From Microvirga arvi (lineage in GTDB: Bacteria > Pseudomonadota > Alphaproteobacteria > Rhizobiales > Beijerinckiaceae): DNA of 64,000 nt. The stretch covers positions 1 to 64,000 of the forward strand of contig NZ_JAFEMD010000003.1 in NCBI RefSeq assembly GCF_016892765.1, given 5' to 3'. The notes below the pieces were generated by a model. It saw only the letters and a list, made by a program, of their open reading frames with translations, did not search any database and was not told the origin of the DNA. Position numbers and translations under genes: made by a program. Positions 46,418 through 54,674 of this stretch are shown one piece after another; the first letter of the stretch is position 1, and each line of letters opens with the position of its first letter.

Positions 46418-47359
46418 TTAGCGAATGCCCTTGGCGGACAAATCAACCACCTGAGCGGCCTTCTCCTTGGTGATCAGGTTAGGGCCGGAGGCAACGTCGC
46501 CACCCGGCATAAGGCCGTACTTGGCGTAGTTGGCCAGAAACACCACCGGCAGATAGCCCTGGAGGTATTGCTGCTGGTCGATGGCGAAAACCGCCTCGCC
46601 GGCAGCAACCGACTTGAGGAAGCCCGCCGACATGTCGAAGGTGGCCACGCGGATTGCGCCCGTCTTGCCGGCTTCCTTCACGGCCGCCACCGATGGCTCG
46701 CCCGCCGTGCCGGCACCGAGCGCCAGGATGGTATCGATAGAGGCGTCCGCCGCAACCGCTGCCTTCACCTTGGCGCGGATATCCGCCGGATCGTTGGAGA
46801 CCGGCAGCACCGTCACCTTGCCCCCAAAACCTTCCGTGAAGCCCTTGCAGCGCAGATCGAGGGAGACGTTGCCGACCTCCTGATTCACGCACAGGCCGAC
46901 CTTGCCGCCCATCTCCTTAAGCTTCGCGCCGGCGATGCGGCCGGCCACGACCTCGTCCTGCCCCACATGGAGCAGCGCGCCGAGCTTCTTCGACACGTCG
47001 GACCCGGAGTTCATGGAGATCACCGGAATGCCGGCGGCCACTGCCTTCTGGATCGCGGGGCCGAGCGCCGAGGAATCGGGGATCGAGACGATCAGCCCGG
47101 CGGGCTTCTGATTCACGGCTGCATCGATGAGCTGGCTCATGGCGACCATGTCGAAGGTCTCGGGCGCACGATAATCGACCTGCACCTTCATGTCCTGGCC
47201 CGCGGCCGCGACGCCGTTCTTCACCACCGACCAGAACGGATCGTTGGCTTGGCCATGGCTGACGACGATGATGCGGGAATTCTGCTGGGCTGAGGCGGGG
47301 GCTGCGGTTGCGAGCGTCAGGGCCGCTGCGGCGGCCAGACAAGTAACGAATGCTTTCAT
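46418..47359 (-). CDS. Sugar ABC transporter substrate-binding protein (inositol, probable)
   Basis: 313-aa periplasmic binding protein of the PBP type I (RbsB/FrcB) fold. Signal peptide MKAFVTCLAAAAALTLATAA with cleavage after ASA; the first lobe begins RIIVVSHGQANDPFWSVVKN and the hinge region contains GLIVSIPDSSALGPAIQKAV. First gene of the transporter operon binding protein-permease-ATPase. An operator-like palindrome lies 204 bases upstream of its start, shared with the divergent regulator gene. Substrate is inferred as myo-inositol from the iol genes on both sides. Confidence 0.9.
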   Translation of the reverse strand: MKAFVTCLAAAAALTLATAAPASAQQNSRIIVVSHGQANDPFWSVVKNGVAAAGQDMKVQVDYRAPETFDMVAMSQLIDAAVNQKPAGLIVSIPDSSALGPAIQKAVAAGIPVISMNSGSDVSKKLGALLHVGQDEVVAGRIAGAKLKEMGGKVGLCVNQEVGNVSLDLRCKGFTEGFGGKVTVLPVSNDPADIRAKVKAAVAADASIDTILALGAGTAGEPSVAAVKEAGKTGAIRVATFDMSAGFLKSVAAGEAVFAIDQQQYLQGYLPVVFLANYAKYGLMPGGDVASGPNLITKEKAAQVVDLSAKGIR

Positions 47360-47562
47360 AGGCTTCCTCCCAAATGGTTTCTCATTCGATCATCGCGGCA
47401 GACTTTGAGGCCGCGACGACAAGAGCGGCCGATGTGCCGCTTGCCTGGGGAGGCAGAGAAAACAAATGATCCGGAGCGCGAATCACCCTTTGGCGGGGCG
47501 TTCCCTCTGCCGATCCGATCGTCCGTCGAAACGGAACGTCAGAACCTTTTTTGTTTCACTAT

Positions 47563-47578
47563 TGGAATTTTTATTCCA
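47563..47578. promoter_or_regulatory. Candidate IolR operator 1
   Basis: TGGAAT-TTTT-ATTCCA, a perfect 16-bp palindrome fitting GGAA-N6-TTCC. It lies between the divergent binding-protein gene and the RpiR-type regulator gene; the same consensus occurs at 49782. Confidence 0.75.
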
Positions 47579-47645
47579 TTTTTGTAGGATCGGGTCAAGG
47601 CCCGATCTGGGGTTGGCGCCCGGGCGCATGGAGACTGAGGGCAGC

Positions 47646-48491
47646 ATGACCAATGTGGATGCAGGCGTGACGGTACTCCCTGATGACTACGATGGTCTCA
47701 GAACGCTTCTGCTCAACCGCCGCGATGGGATGCCCAAACGCCTGAAGCAGCTTGCCGCCTTCGCCTTGGCACATCCGGAAGACATGGCTTTCGGAACGGT
47801 GGCGGGCATTGCCGAGCATGCCGGCGTGCAGCCCTCCACCCTGGTGCGTTTTGCCAAAAGCCTCGGCTATGACGGCTTCTCCCATCTGCAGCAGATCTTT
47901 CGCGATCGCCTGCGGGAACGCTTCCCGGATTACCGCGAACGCCTGAAAGGCCTGCGCGATGCGGAGGGGCATCACGTTCACGCCGCGTCCCTGCTCGAAG
48001 GCTTCATCACCGCCGCTGCCGTCTCGCTGGAGCGGATGCGCGACTCTGTGCGCCTGGAGGAACTGTCCCGCGCCATCGAGACGCTCGCAAAAGCCGACAC
48101 GATCTACCTGCTCGGCGCGCGCCGGGTCTTTCCCGTCATCGCCTATTGCGCTTATGCCTTCGGCAAGCTGGGGATGCGGGCCATCCTCATCGACCATGTG
48201 GGCCAGCTCGGCCCGGAGCAGCTCGCCACCGCGACGAAGCGCGACGCGGTTCTGGCCATCAGCTTCACCCCCTATGCGCCGGTGACTGCCGACCTTGCGG
48301 CAGCGGCGGCGCAGCGCGACGTTCCGGTGGTCGCGATCACCGATTCGGCCTTCAGCCCGCTGGTGACGAGCGCCGATGTGTGGCTCGAAGTGGCCGAAGC
48401 CGATTTCGGTGCCTTTCGCTCCCTCTCCGCATCCTTCGCGCTTGCGATGGCGCTCGCTGTCGGCACGGCGGAGAAGCGGGCGGAAGGGTAA
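47646..48491 (+). CDS. iolR: MurR/RpiR family transcriptional regulator, probable IolR
   Basis: 281 aa. N-terminal RpiR helix-turn-helix (MPKRLKQLAAFALAHPEDMA, VAGIAEHAGVQPSTLVRFAK, SLGYDGFSHLQQIFRDRLRE) and a C-terminal SIS sugar-phosphate-binding domain (ADTIYLLGARRVFPVIAY ... VLAISFTPYAPVTADLAAAA). Rhizobial repressors of this type control inositol catabolism. Its own promoter region and that of iolG/iolC share a GGAA-N6-TTCC palindrome, so autoregulation and control of both operons are likely. Start at 47646 follows GAGGG; an ATG at 47628 is also in frame. Confidence 0.9.
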   Translation: MTNVDAGVTVLPDDYDGLRTLLLNRRDGMPKRLKQLAAFALAHPEDMAFGTVAGIAEHAGVQPSTLVRFAKSLGYDGFSHLQQIFRDRLRERFPDYRERLKGLRDAEGHHVHAASLLEGFITAAAVSLERMRDSVRLEELSRAIETLAKADTIYLLGARRVFPVIAYCAYAFGKLGMRAILIDHVGQLGPEQLATATKRDAVLAISFTPYAPVTADLAAAAAQRDVPVVAITDSAFSPLVTSADVWLEVAEADFGAFRSLSASFALAMALAVGTAEKRAEG

Positions 48492-48499
48492 GGGCAGGA

Positions 48500-48750
48500 A
48501 TCATCCCGGACGGCGGAGCCGATCCGGGATTGGTAGGCTAGAGAAGAGCGCTATCATTCCGGGGCGGCATAGCCGAGCCCGGAATCCATAAACACGACAT
48601 CTGCGGACAAGGCGAAATGCGTTGCACCGCTCTCTAGACTGTCAGCGGACATGGATTCCCGCCTGCGCGGGAATGACAGTGTTGAGTTTTCCGCATCCTT
48701 TACTGCACGCGATCCCGGATCTGCGCTGCGCTCCGTCCGGGATGACGCTT
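48500..48750. repeat. REP palindrome cluster between iolR and iolG
   Basis: Units: ATCATCCCGGACGG...CCGATCCGGGAT (about 48501-48530), ATTCCGGGGCGG...GCCCGGAAT (48557-48586), GGATTCCCGCC...GCGGGAATGAC (48652-48678) and GATCCCGGATC...GTCCGGGATGAC (48711-48745). The interval lies between convergent genes. Confidence 0.85.
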
Positions 48751-48754
48751 GTGA

Positions 48755-49744
48755 TTACACCCGCACCGGCTTCCCGCTCTGCGCCGACTCGGTCGCCGCA
48801 TCAGCGAGGCGCTGAGCCATCAGACCGTCGCGGCCGGTGGGGTTGCACGGCGTGCCGTCGCGAACGGCGTTGAGGAACGTGGCAAGCTCGTCGCGATAGG
48901 CATCCGCATACCGCTCGAGGAAGAAGTCCTGCACCGGGTCGGCGGTGATGCCCGAGGCGTTCGCCACTTCCACCGTCGTGCGATGGATGTTGCCGGCGCG
49001 GATCATGCCCTTCGAGCCGTGCACTTCGATGCGCTGGTCGTAGCCGTAAGTGGCGCGGCGGGAATTGGAGATCTGCACGATCCGGCCCTTGGCCGTCTTG
49101 AGCATCACGGCCGCCGTGTCCACGTCGCCCGCCTGTCCGATGGCCGGGTCCACGAGGGAGGAGCCGACCGCATGGACCTCCACCGGCTCGTCGCCGAGGA
49201 GCAGAAAGCGGGCCATGTCGAGATCGTGGATCATCATGTCCCGGAACAGGCCGCCGGAGGTGGCGATGTAGCTCACCGGCGGCGGGCCGGGATCGCGGGA
49301 GAGAATGGTCACGAGTTCGACCTCGCCCACCTCGCCGTCGGCGAGGCGGCGGCGCAGGGACGCGAAGTTCGGGTCGAAGCGGCGATTGAAGCCGATCATC
49401 AGCGGCGTGCCGGCCTTCTCCACCGTGGCAAGGCAGGTCTCGATGCGGGCGCTCGAGAGATCGACTGGCTTCTCGCAGAACACCGCCTTGCCGGCGCGCG
49501 CGCCGCGCTCGATGAGATCGGCGTGCGTGGTGGTCGGCGTGCAGACGAGAATGGCATCCACATCCGAGCGCTCGACGACCTCGTCCAGCGCCGCGACCTC
49601 CGCGCCCGTCGCCGCCGCCAGCTCCTGCGCGGAGGGGGCGTGCGGATCGGCGACCGCCACGAGGCGGGCATCCGGATGGCTGGCGGCGTTGCGCCCGTGA
49701 ATGCGGCCGATTCGGCCTGCGCCCAGAACGGCGATCCTGATCAT
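48755..49744 (-). CDS. iolG: myo-Inositol 2-dehydrogenase
   Basis: Oxidises myo-inositol to scyllo-inosose with NAD+, first catabolic step; 329 aa, normal for rhizobial Idh. Rossmann motif IAVLGAGRIGRIHGRNAA, catalytic FCEKPVDLSSARIE with Lys near residue 92, and GLFRDMMIHDLDMARFLLG with the active-site Asp/His pair near 160-165. It is divergent from iolC, the intervening 146 bases carrying two phased palindromes that are likely IolR operators. Confidence 0.93.
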   Translation of the reverse strand: MIRIAVLGAGRIGRIHGRNAASHPDARLVAVADPHAPSAQELAAATGAEVAALDEVVERSDVDAILVCTPTTTHADLIERGARAGKAVFCEKPVDLSSARIETCLATVEKAGTPLMIGFNRRFDPNFASLRRRLADGEVGEVELVTILSRDPGPPPVSYIATSGGLFRDMMIHDLDMARFLLLGDEPVEVHAVGSSLVDPAIGQAGDVDTAAVMLKTAKGRIVQISNSRRATYGYDQRIEVHGSKGMIRAGNIHRTTVEVANASGITADPVQDFFLERYADAYRDELATFLNAVRDGTPCNPTGRDGLMAQRLADAATESAQSGKPVRV

Positions 49745-49781
49745 TCTGTCCCCCTGATCCTTTGCCGGCTACGGCAATATT

Positions 49782-49797
49782 TGGAATTGATATTCCA
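49782..49797. promoter_or_regulatory. Candidate IolR operator 2
   Basis: TGGAAT-TGAT-ATTCCA, perfect 16-bp palindrome of the form GGAA-N6-TTCC, between the divergent iolG and iolC starts. Confidence 0.75.
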
Positions 49798-49810
49798 GCA
49801 TAAGCTGCTA

Positions 49811-49828
49811 ATAGAATAAACGTTCTAT
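49811..49828. promoter_or_regulatory. Candidate weaker IolR operator 3
   Basis: ATAGAA-TAAACG-TTCTAT, a perfect palindrome of the form AGAA-N6-TTCT. Its centre is exactly 30 bp from operator 2, three helical turns. Confidence 0.5.
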
Positions 49829-49890
49829 AACTGCAAGGGCCGCACGCAGCCCTCACACGGTTCTACAAGGCCGGAAGCGGGAGGAATAGC

Positions 49891-51804
49891 ATGAAGCCAG
49901 CCCTCGATGTCATCACCATCGGCCGCTCCTCGGTCGACCTCTACGGCCAGCAGGTGGGCGGGCGACTTGAAGACATGGCTTCCTTTTCCAAGGCCGTCGG
50001 CGGATGTCCTGCGAACATCGCCATCGGCACGGCGCGCCTCGGATTGAAGTCGGGCCTCATCACCCGCGTCGGCGACGAGGCCATGGGCCGCTTCATCCGC
50101 GAGCAGATGGAGCGCGAGGGCGTTTCGACGCAAGGCATCGTCACCGACAAGCAGCGTCTCACCGCCCTCGTGATCCTCGGCGTGCGCGACGAGGATTCCT
50201 TTCCGCTCATCTTCTATCGCGACAACTGCGCCGACATGGCGCTGACGGAAGACGATATCGACGAGAGCTTCATCGCCTCAGCCGCGGCGATTGTCGTGAC
50301 GGGCACGCATTTTTCACGTGAAACAACCGCCGCCGCGCAAAGGAAGGCGATCCGCATCGCTAAAGAGCATGGCCACAAGGTGGTGCTCGACGTGGATTAC
50401 CGCCCCAATCTCTGGGGCCTCCTCGGCCACGGCGCGGGCGAATCGCGTTACGTCCGCTCGGACGCAGTAACGGAACACCTGAAGCCCATCCTCGCCGACT
50501 GCGATCTCATCGTCGGCACCGAGGAGGAACTGCACATTGCCGGCGGGTCGGAGGATACGCTGGAAGCCATCCGCGCCATCCGCGCGATCTCGAAGGCCAC
50601 CATCGTGTGTAAGCGCGGCCCCATGGGATGCGTGGTGTTTCCCGGCGAGATTCCCGCTTCACTCGATGACGGCGTGAAGGGCCCGGGCTTCCCGGTCGAA
50701 GTCTACAACGTGCTGGGTGCCGGCGACGCCTTCCTGTCCGGATTCCTGCGCGGATGGCTCAAGGGCGAACCGCTCGAAACCTGCTGCGCCTACGCCAATG
50801 CGAGCGGCGCCTTCGCGGTCTCGCGCCTGCTCTGCTCGCCCGAGATCCCGACCTTCCCCGAGCTGCAGCACTTTCTCAAGACCGGCAGCCGGCACAGGGC
50901 CCTGCGATTTGATGAAGAGATCAACCACATCCACTGGGCGACGACGCGAAGGCCGCAATCCGACACGCTCATGGCGCTCGCCATCGACCACCGCATGCAG
51001 CTGGAGGCGATGGCGAAGGAGGTCGGCGCACCGGTCGAGCGCATCCCCGACTTCAAGGTTCTGGCCGTCGAGGCTGCGGCGCGGGTGGCCGATGGCCGCT
51101 CCGGTTTCGGCATGCTGATCGACGGCACCTATGGCCGCGAGGCCCTGTTCCGCGCCGCCGATCATCCGTTCTGGATCGGCCGTCCGGTAGAGCTGCCGGG
51201 TTCGCGCCCGCTCGATTTCGAGGGCGGCGGCTCGCTTGGCGCGAAGCTCGTGGAATGGCCGGTAGGACACACCATCAAGTGCCTGTGCTTCTACCATCCC
51301 GACGATCCGCCGGCGCTGAAGGAGCGCCAGGAGCGCGACCTGCTGCGCCTCCATGATGCCGCACGCCGCATCGGACGCGAGCTCCTGGTCGAGATCATCG
51401 CCGGCAAGCATGGCGCGCTCAAGACCGACACCGTCGCAGGCATCCTGCAGCGCCTCTACGATCTCGGAATCAAGCCGGATTGGTGGAAGCTCGAGCCGCA
51501 GCGGGATGAGGCGGCCTGGCACGCCATCGGCGCGGTGATCACGCAGAACGACCCCCTTTGCCGCGGCATCGTGCTGCTGGGCCTCGAAGCGCCGGAGAAC
51601 GAACTGGAGGCCGCCTTCGCCGCCGCCGCCAAGGAACCGCAGGTGAAGGGCTTTGCCGTCGGCCGCACGATCTTCAACGACGCCGCGCGACGCTGGCTGA
51701 AGGGCGAGATCACGGACGAGGCCGCCATCAGCGACATGGCCTCCCGCTTCCAGCGTCTCGTCGATGCCTGGCAGCGGGTCTCCAGCCGCGCGAAGGCAGC
51801 GTGA
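49891..51804 (+). CDS. iolC: 5-Dehydro-2-deoxygluconokinase fused to a DUF2090 domain
   Basis: 637 aa, about twice a single kinase. Residues 1-330 form a PfkB carbohydrate kinase (SVDLYGQQVGGRLEDM, GGCPANIAIGTARLGLKSGL, and the catalytic NVLGAGDAFLSGFLRG near 272-287) that phosphorylates 5-dehydro-2-deoxygluconate. Residues about 345-637 form the DUF2090 domain (LMALAIDHRMQLEAMAKEVG, DGTYGREALFRA, LLVEIIAGKHGALKTD), which has a TIM-barrel-like aldolase look and may supply the missing IolJ aldolase step. GGGAGG precedes the start. First gene of iolCDEB. Confidence 0.92.
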   Translation: MKPALDVITIGRSSVDLYGQQVGGRLEDMASFSKAVGGCPANIAIGTARLGLKSGLITRVGDEAMGRFIREQMEREGVSTQGIVTDKQRLTALVILGVRDEDSFPLIFYRDNCADMALTEDDIDESFIASAAAIVVTGTHFSRETTAAAQRKAIRIAKEHGHKVVLDVDYRPNLWGLLGHGAGESRYVRSDAVTEHLKPILADCDLIVGTEEELHIAGGSEDTLEAIRAIRAISKATIVCKRGPMGCVVFPGEIPASLDDGVKGPGFPVEVYNVLGAGDAFLSGFLRGWLKGEPLETCCAYANASGAFAVSRLLCSPEIPTFPELQHFLKTGSRHRALRFDEEINHIHWATTRRPQSDTLMALAIDHRMQLEAMAKEVGAPVERIPDFKVLAVEAAARVADGRSGFGMLIDGTYGREALFRAADHPFWIGRPVELPGSRPLDFEGGGSLGAKLVEWPVGHTIKCLCFYHPDDPPALKERQERDLLRLHDAARRIGRELLVEIIAGKHGALKTDTVAGILQRLYDLGIKPDWWKLEPQRDEAAWHAIGAVITQNDPLCRGIVLLGLEAPENELEAAFAAAAKEPQVKGFAVGRTIFNDAARRWLKGEITDEAAISDMASRFQRLVDAWQRVSSRAKAA

Positions 51805-51910
51805 GTTCTTTGGAGCGATCCCATGACAGGAACGCTCCTGTTATCCTGAAGACCAACTTGAGAAGGCTGCGCCCCTCCTCCAAGGTCGGCGCCATTCGAG
51901 GGGAACACGC

Positions 51911-53758
51911 ATGAGCACGATCCGCCTGACCATGGCGCAAGCCGTCGCCCGATTCCTGACGGCGCAGAAGACGGAGATCGACGGGCAGGTGATGCCGCTC
52001 TTCGGCGGCGTCTGGGCCATCTTCGGCCACGGCAACGTGGCGGGCATGGGCGAGGCGCTGCACGGGGTTCGCGAGCAGCTGCCGACCTACCGCGCCCATA
52101 ACGAGCAGGGCATGGCCCATGCGGCGATCGCCTTCGCCAAGGCCTCACGGCGGCGGCGCATGATGGCCTGCACCACCTCCATCGGCCCTGGCGCCACCAA
52201 CATGGTGACGGCCGCAGCCGTGGCCCATGTGAACCGCCTGCCTGTTCTGCTGCTCCCCGGCGATGTTTTCGCCAACCGCAGGCCCGATCCGGTGCTGCAG
52301 CAGATCGAAGGCTTTTCCGACGGCACCGTCTCGGCCAACGACTGCTTCAAGCCCGTGTCACGCTACTTCGACCGCATCGCGCGGCCGGAGCAGATCATTC
52401 CCGCGCTCCAGCGCACCATGGCCGTGCTCACCGACCCTGCGGATTGCGGCCCGGTGACGCTGGCGCTCTGCCAGGATACGCAGGCCGAGGCCTACGATTA
52501 TCCGGAAAGCTTGTTCGCGGAAAAAATCTGGACGCCGCGCCGCATCCGCCCTGACGAGGCGGAGCTTGCGGCAGCCGCCGACCTCATCCGCAAGGCGAAG
52601 AAGCCTTTCATCGTCGCCGGCGGCGGCGTGCTCTATTCCGATGCCGAAAAGGCGCTGGCAGATTTCGCCGGGAGGCATGGCCTCTTCGTCGGCGAGACGC
52701 AGGCCGGCAAGTCGAGCCTGCCTCACGATCACCAGGCCAATCTCGGTGCGGTCGGCGTGACCGGCACGGGCGCCGCCAACGCGCTCGCCGAAGAGGCCGA
52801 CGTGGTGATTGCGGTCGGCACGCGCCTGCAGGACTTCACCACCGGCTCCTGGGCCCTGTTCAAGAACCCGGACCGCCGCATCGTCGGCCTCAATATCCAG
52901 GCCTTCGATGCGATGAAGCACAACGCGCTGCCGCTCGTTGCCGACGCTCGCGTGGGCCTCGAGGAACTGAGCCGCGCGCTCGGCGGCTGGAAGGCGCCCG
53001 ACGCCTGGACGGCGAAGGCGCGTGAGGAGAAGACCCGCTGGTTCGACAAAGCCGCCCGCTACACGGATCCGACCAATGCGGAACTGCCCTCCGACGCACA
53101 GGTGATCGGCGCGGTGCAGCGCACGTCCCAGCCGAGCGACGTGGTGGTCTGCGCGGCCGGCGGCCTGCCGGGCGAATTGCACAAGCATTGGAAGGCGAGC
53201 ACTGCGCTCGGCTACCATATGGAATACGGCTATTCCTGCATGGGCTACGAGATTGCCGGCGGGCTCGGCGTGAAAATGGCGGATCCCTCGCGCGAGGTGA
53301 TCGTGATGGTGGGCGACGGCTCCTATCTCATGATGAATTCCGAACTCGCCACCTCGGTGATGCTGGGCCAGAAGCTCACGGTCGTGCTGCTCGACAATCG
53401 CGGCTACGGCTGCATCAACCGCCTGCAGCGCGCCACCGGCGGTGAGAGCTTCAACAACCTCCTGCAGCACACGAACCACGTCACTCTGCCCGACATCGAT
53501 TTCGCAGCGCATGCGGCAAGCCTCGGCGCGCAGGCGATCAAGGTGAAGGGCATCGGCGAGCTGGAAAACGCCTTGAAGAAGGCACGTGGTGCCGAGCGCA
53601 GCACCGTGATCGTCATCGACACCGATCCTCTCGCCTTCACCGACGAAGGCGGTCATTGGTGGGATGTGGCGGTGCCGGAGGTTTCGGTGCGCGATCAGGT
53701 GAAGGCCGCCCGCAAAAATTATGAAACAGCCCTCGCCGCGCAGCGGGTGGGTGACTAA
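51911..53758 (+). CDS. iolD: 3D-(3,5/4)-trihydroxycyclohexane-1,2-dione hydrolase
   Basis: 615-aa ThDP enzyme that opens the ring of the inosose product to 5-deoxyglucuronate. Pyr domain with catalytic Glu in YRAHNEQGMAHAAIAFAKAS near 65, and PP-domain motif GDGSYLMMNSELATSVMLG near 468 ending LLDNRGYGCINRLQ. Length and sequence order are those of IolD. GAGGGGAA stands before the ATG; 106 bases separate it from iolC and include a small ACAGGA/TCCTGT hairpin (51826-51841). Confidence 0.95.
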   Translation: MSTIRLTMAQAVARFLTAQKTEIDGQVMPLFGGVWAIFGHGNVAGMGEALHGVREQLPTYRAHNEQGMAHAAIAFAKASRRRRMMACTTSIGPGATNMVTAAAVAHVNRLPVLLLPGDVFANRRPDPVLQQIEGFSDGTVSANDCFKPVSRYFDRIARPEQIIPALQRTMAVLTDPADCGPVTLALCQDTQAEAYDYPESLFAEKIWTPRRIRPDEAELAAAADLIRKAKKPFIVAGGGVLYSDAEKALADFAGRHGLFVGETQAGKSSLPHDHQANLGAVGVTGTGAANALAEEADVVIAVGTRLQDFTTGSWALFKNPDRRIVGLNIQAFDAMKHNALPLVADARVGLEELSRALGGWKAPDAWTAKAREEKTRWFDKAARYTDPTNAELPSDAQVIGAVQRTSQPSDVVVCAAGGLPGELHKHWKASTALGYHMEYGYSCMGYEIAGGLGVKMADPSREVIVMVGDGSYLMMNSELATSVMLGQKLTVVLLDNRGYGCINRLQRATGGESFNNLLQHTNHVTLPDIDFAAHAASLGAQAIKVKGIGELENALKKARGAERSTVIVIDTDPLAFTDEGGHWWDVAVPEVSVRDQVKAARKNYETALAAQRVGD

Positions 53759-53778
53759 CAAGATAGAAGGATAAGAAC

Positions 53779-54663
53779 ATGACGATCCGCATCGGGGCGA
53801 ATCCCATCGGCTGGTCCAACGACGACATGCCGGAGCTCGGCGGCGAGACGCCGCTGGAGGTGTGCCTGGCCGAGGCCAAGGAAGCGGGCTTCGAGGGCAT
53901 GGAGCTCGGCAACAAGTTTCCGCGTGAGCCCGAGGCGTTGAAGAAGGCGCTCGCGCCATTCGACATGGCCTGCGTGTCGGGCTGGTACTCTGCCGAACTC
54001 CTGAAGCGCGACGCCGACGCGGAAATGAAGGCGCTGCGCCCCCATCTCGATCTGCTCAAGGCCATGGGCTCGAACGTGCTCGTCTTCGCCGAGACCTCGA
54101 ACGCCATCCACGGCGACCGCTCCAAGCCTCTGTCACAGCGCCCCGTGATGAAGGAGAGCGACTGGGCCGAGTTCGGCCGCCGCATCACGCAAGTTGCCGA
54201 GCGTACGCTGCAGGAAGGCGTCCGCGTGGTCTATCACCATCACATGGGCACCATCGTGGAATCGGAGGCCGACATCGACGCCTTCATGCGCTCCACAGGC
54301 GAGGCCGTTCACCTGCTCCTCGATACCGGCCATGCAACCTGGGGCGGTGCCGATCCCGCAGCGCTTGCCCGCCGCTATCGCAGCCGCATCAGCCATGTGC
54401 ACACCAAGGACGTGCGCAAGGCCGTGATGGAGAAATCGAAGGCGGAAGGCTGGAGCTTCCTCGATTCCGTCATCGAAGGCGTCTACACGGTGCCGGGCGA
54501 CGGCATGGTGGATTTCGTCTCCGTGTTCAAGGAACTGCCGGGATATAGCGGCTGGGTGGTGATCGAGGCGGAGCAGGACCCGAAGAAGGCGCATCCGCTG
54601 ACCTACGCCAAGATGGGCTATGCCAATCTCACCCGCTACCTCAAGGAAGCCGGCCTGCGATAA
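53779..54663 (+). CDS. iolE: myo-Inosose-2 dehydratase
   Basis: 294-aa TIM-barrel enzyme of the AP-endonuclease 2/xylose-isomerase-like family that dehydrates scyllo-inosose. It begins IGANPIGWSNDDMPELGGET, with metal-site motifs EGMELGNKFPRE, YHHHMGTIVESEADID, LLLDTGHATWGGADP and GWVVIEAEQDPKKAHPL. 20 bases after iolD, with AAGGA before the ATG. Confidence 0.95.
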   Translation: MTIRIGANPIGWSNDDMPELGGETPLEVCLAEAKEAGFEGMELGNKFPREPEALKKALAPFDMACVSGWYSAELLKRDADAEMKALRPHLDLLKAMGSNVLVFAETSNAIHGDRSKPLSQRPVMKESDWAEFGRRITQVAERTLQEGVRVVYHHHMGTIVESEADIDAFMRSTGEAVHLLLDTGHATWGGADPAALARRYRSRISHVHTKDVRKAVMEKSKAEGWSFLDSVIEGVYTVPGDGMVDFVSVFKELPGYSGWVVIEAEQDPKKAHPLTYAKMGYANLTRYLKEAGLR

Positions 54664-54674
54664 GGGAGAGTGCG

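Noticed and set aside
51826-51841. Possible additional IolR operator between iolC and iolD
   Set aside because: ACAGGA-ACGC-TCCTGT is a perfect hairpin but does not fit GGAA-N6-TTCC, and it lies inside the operon.
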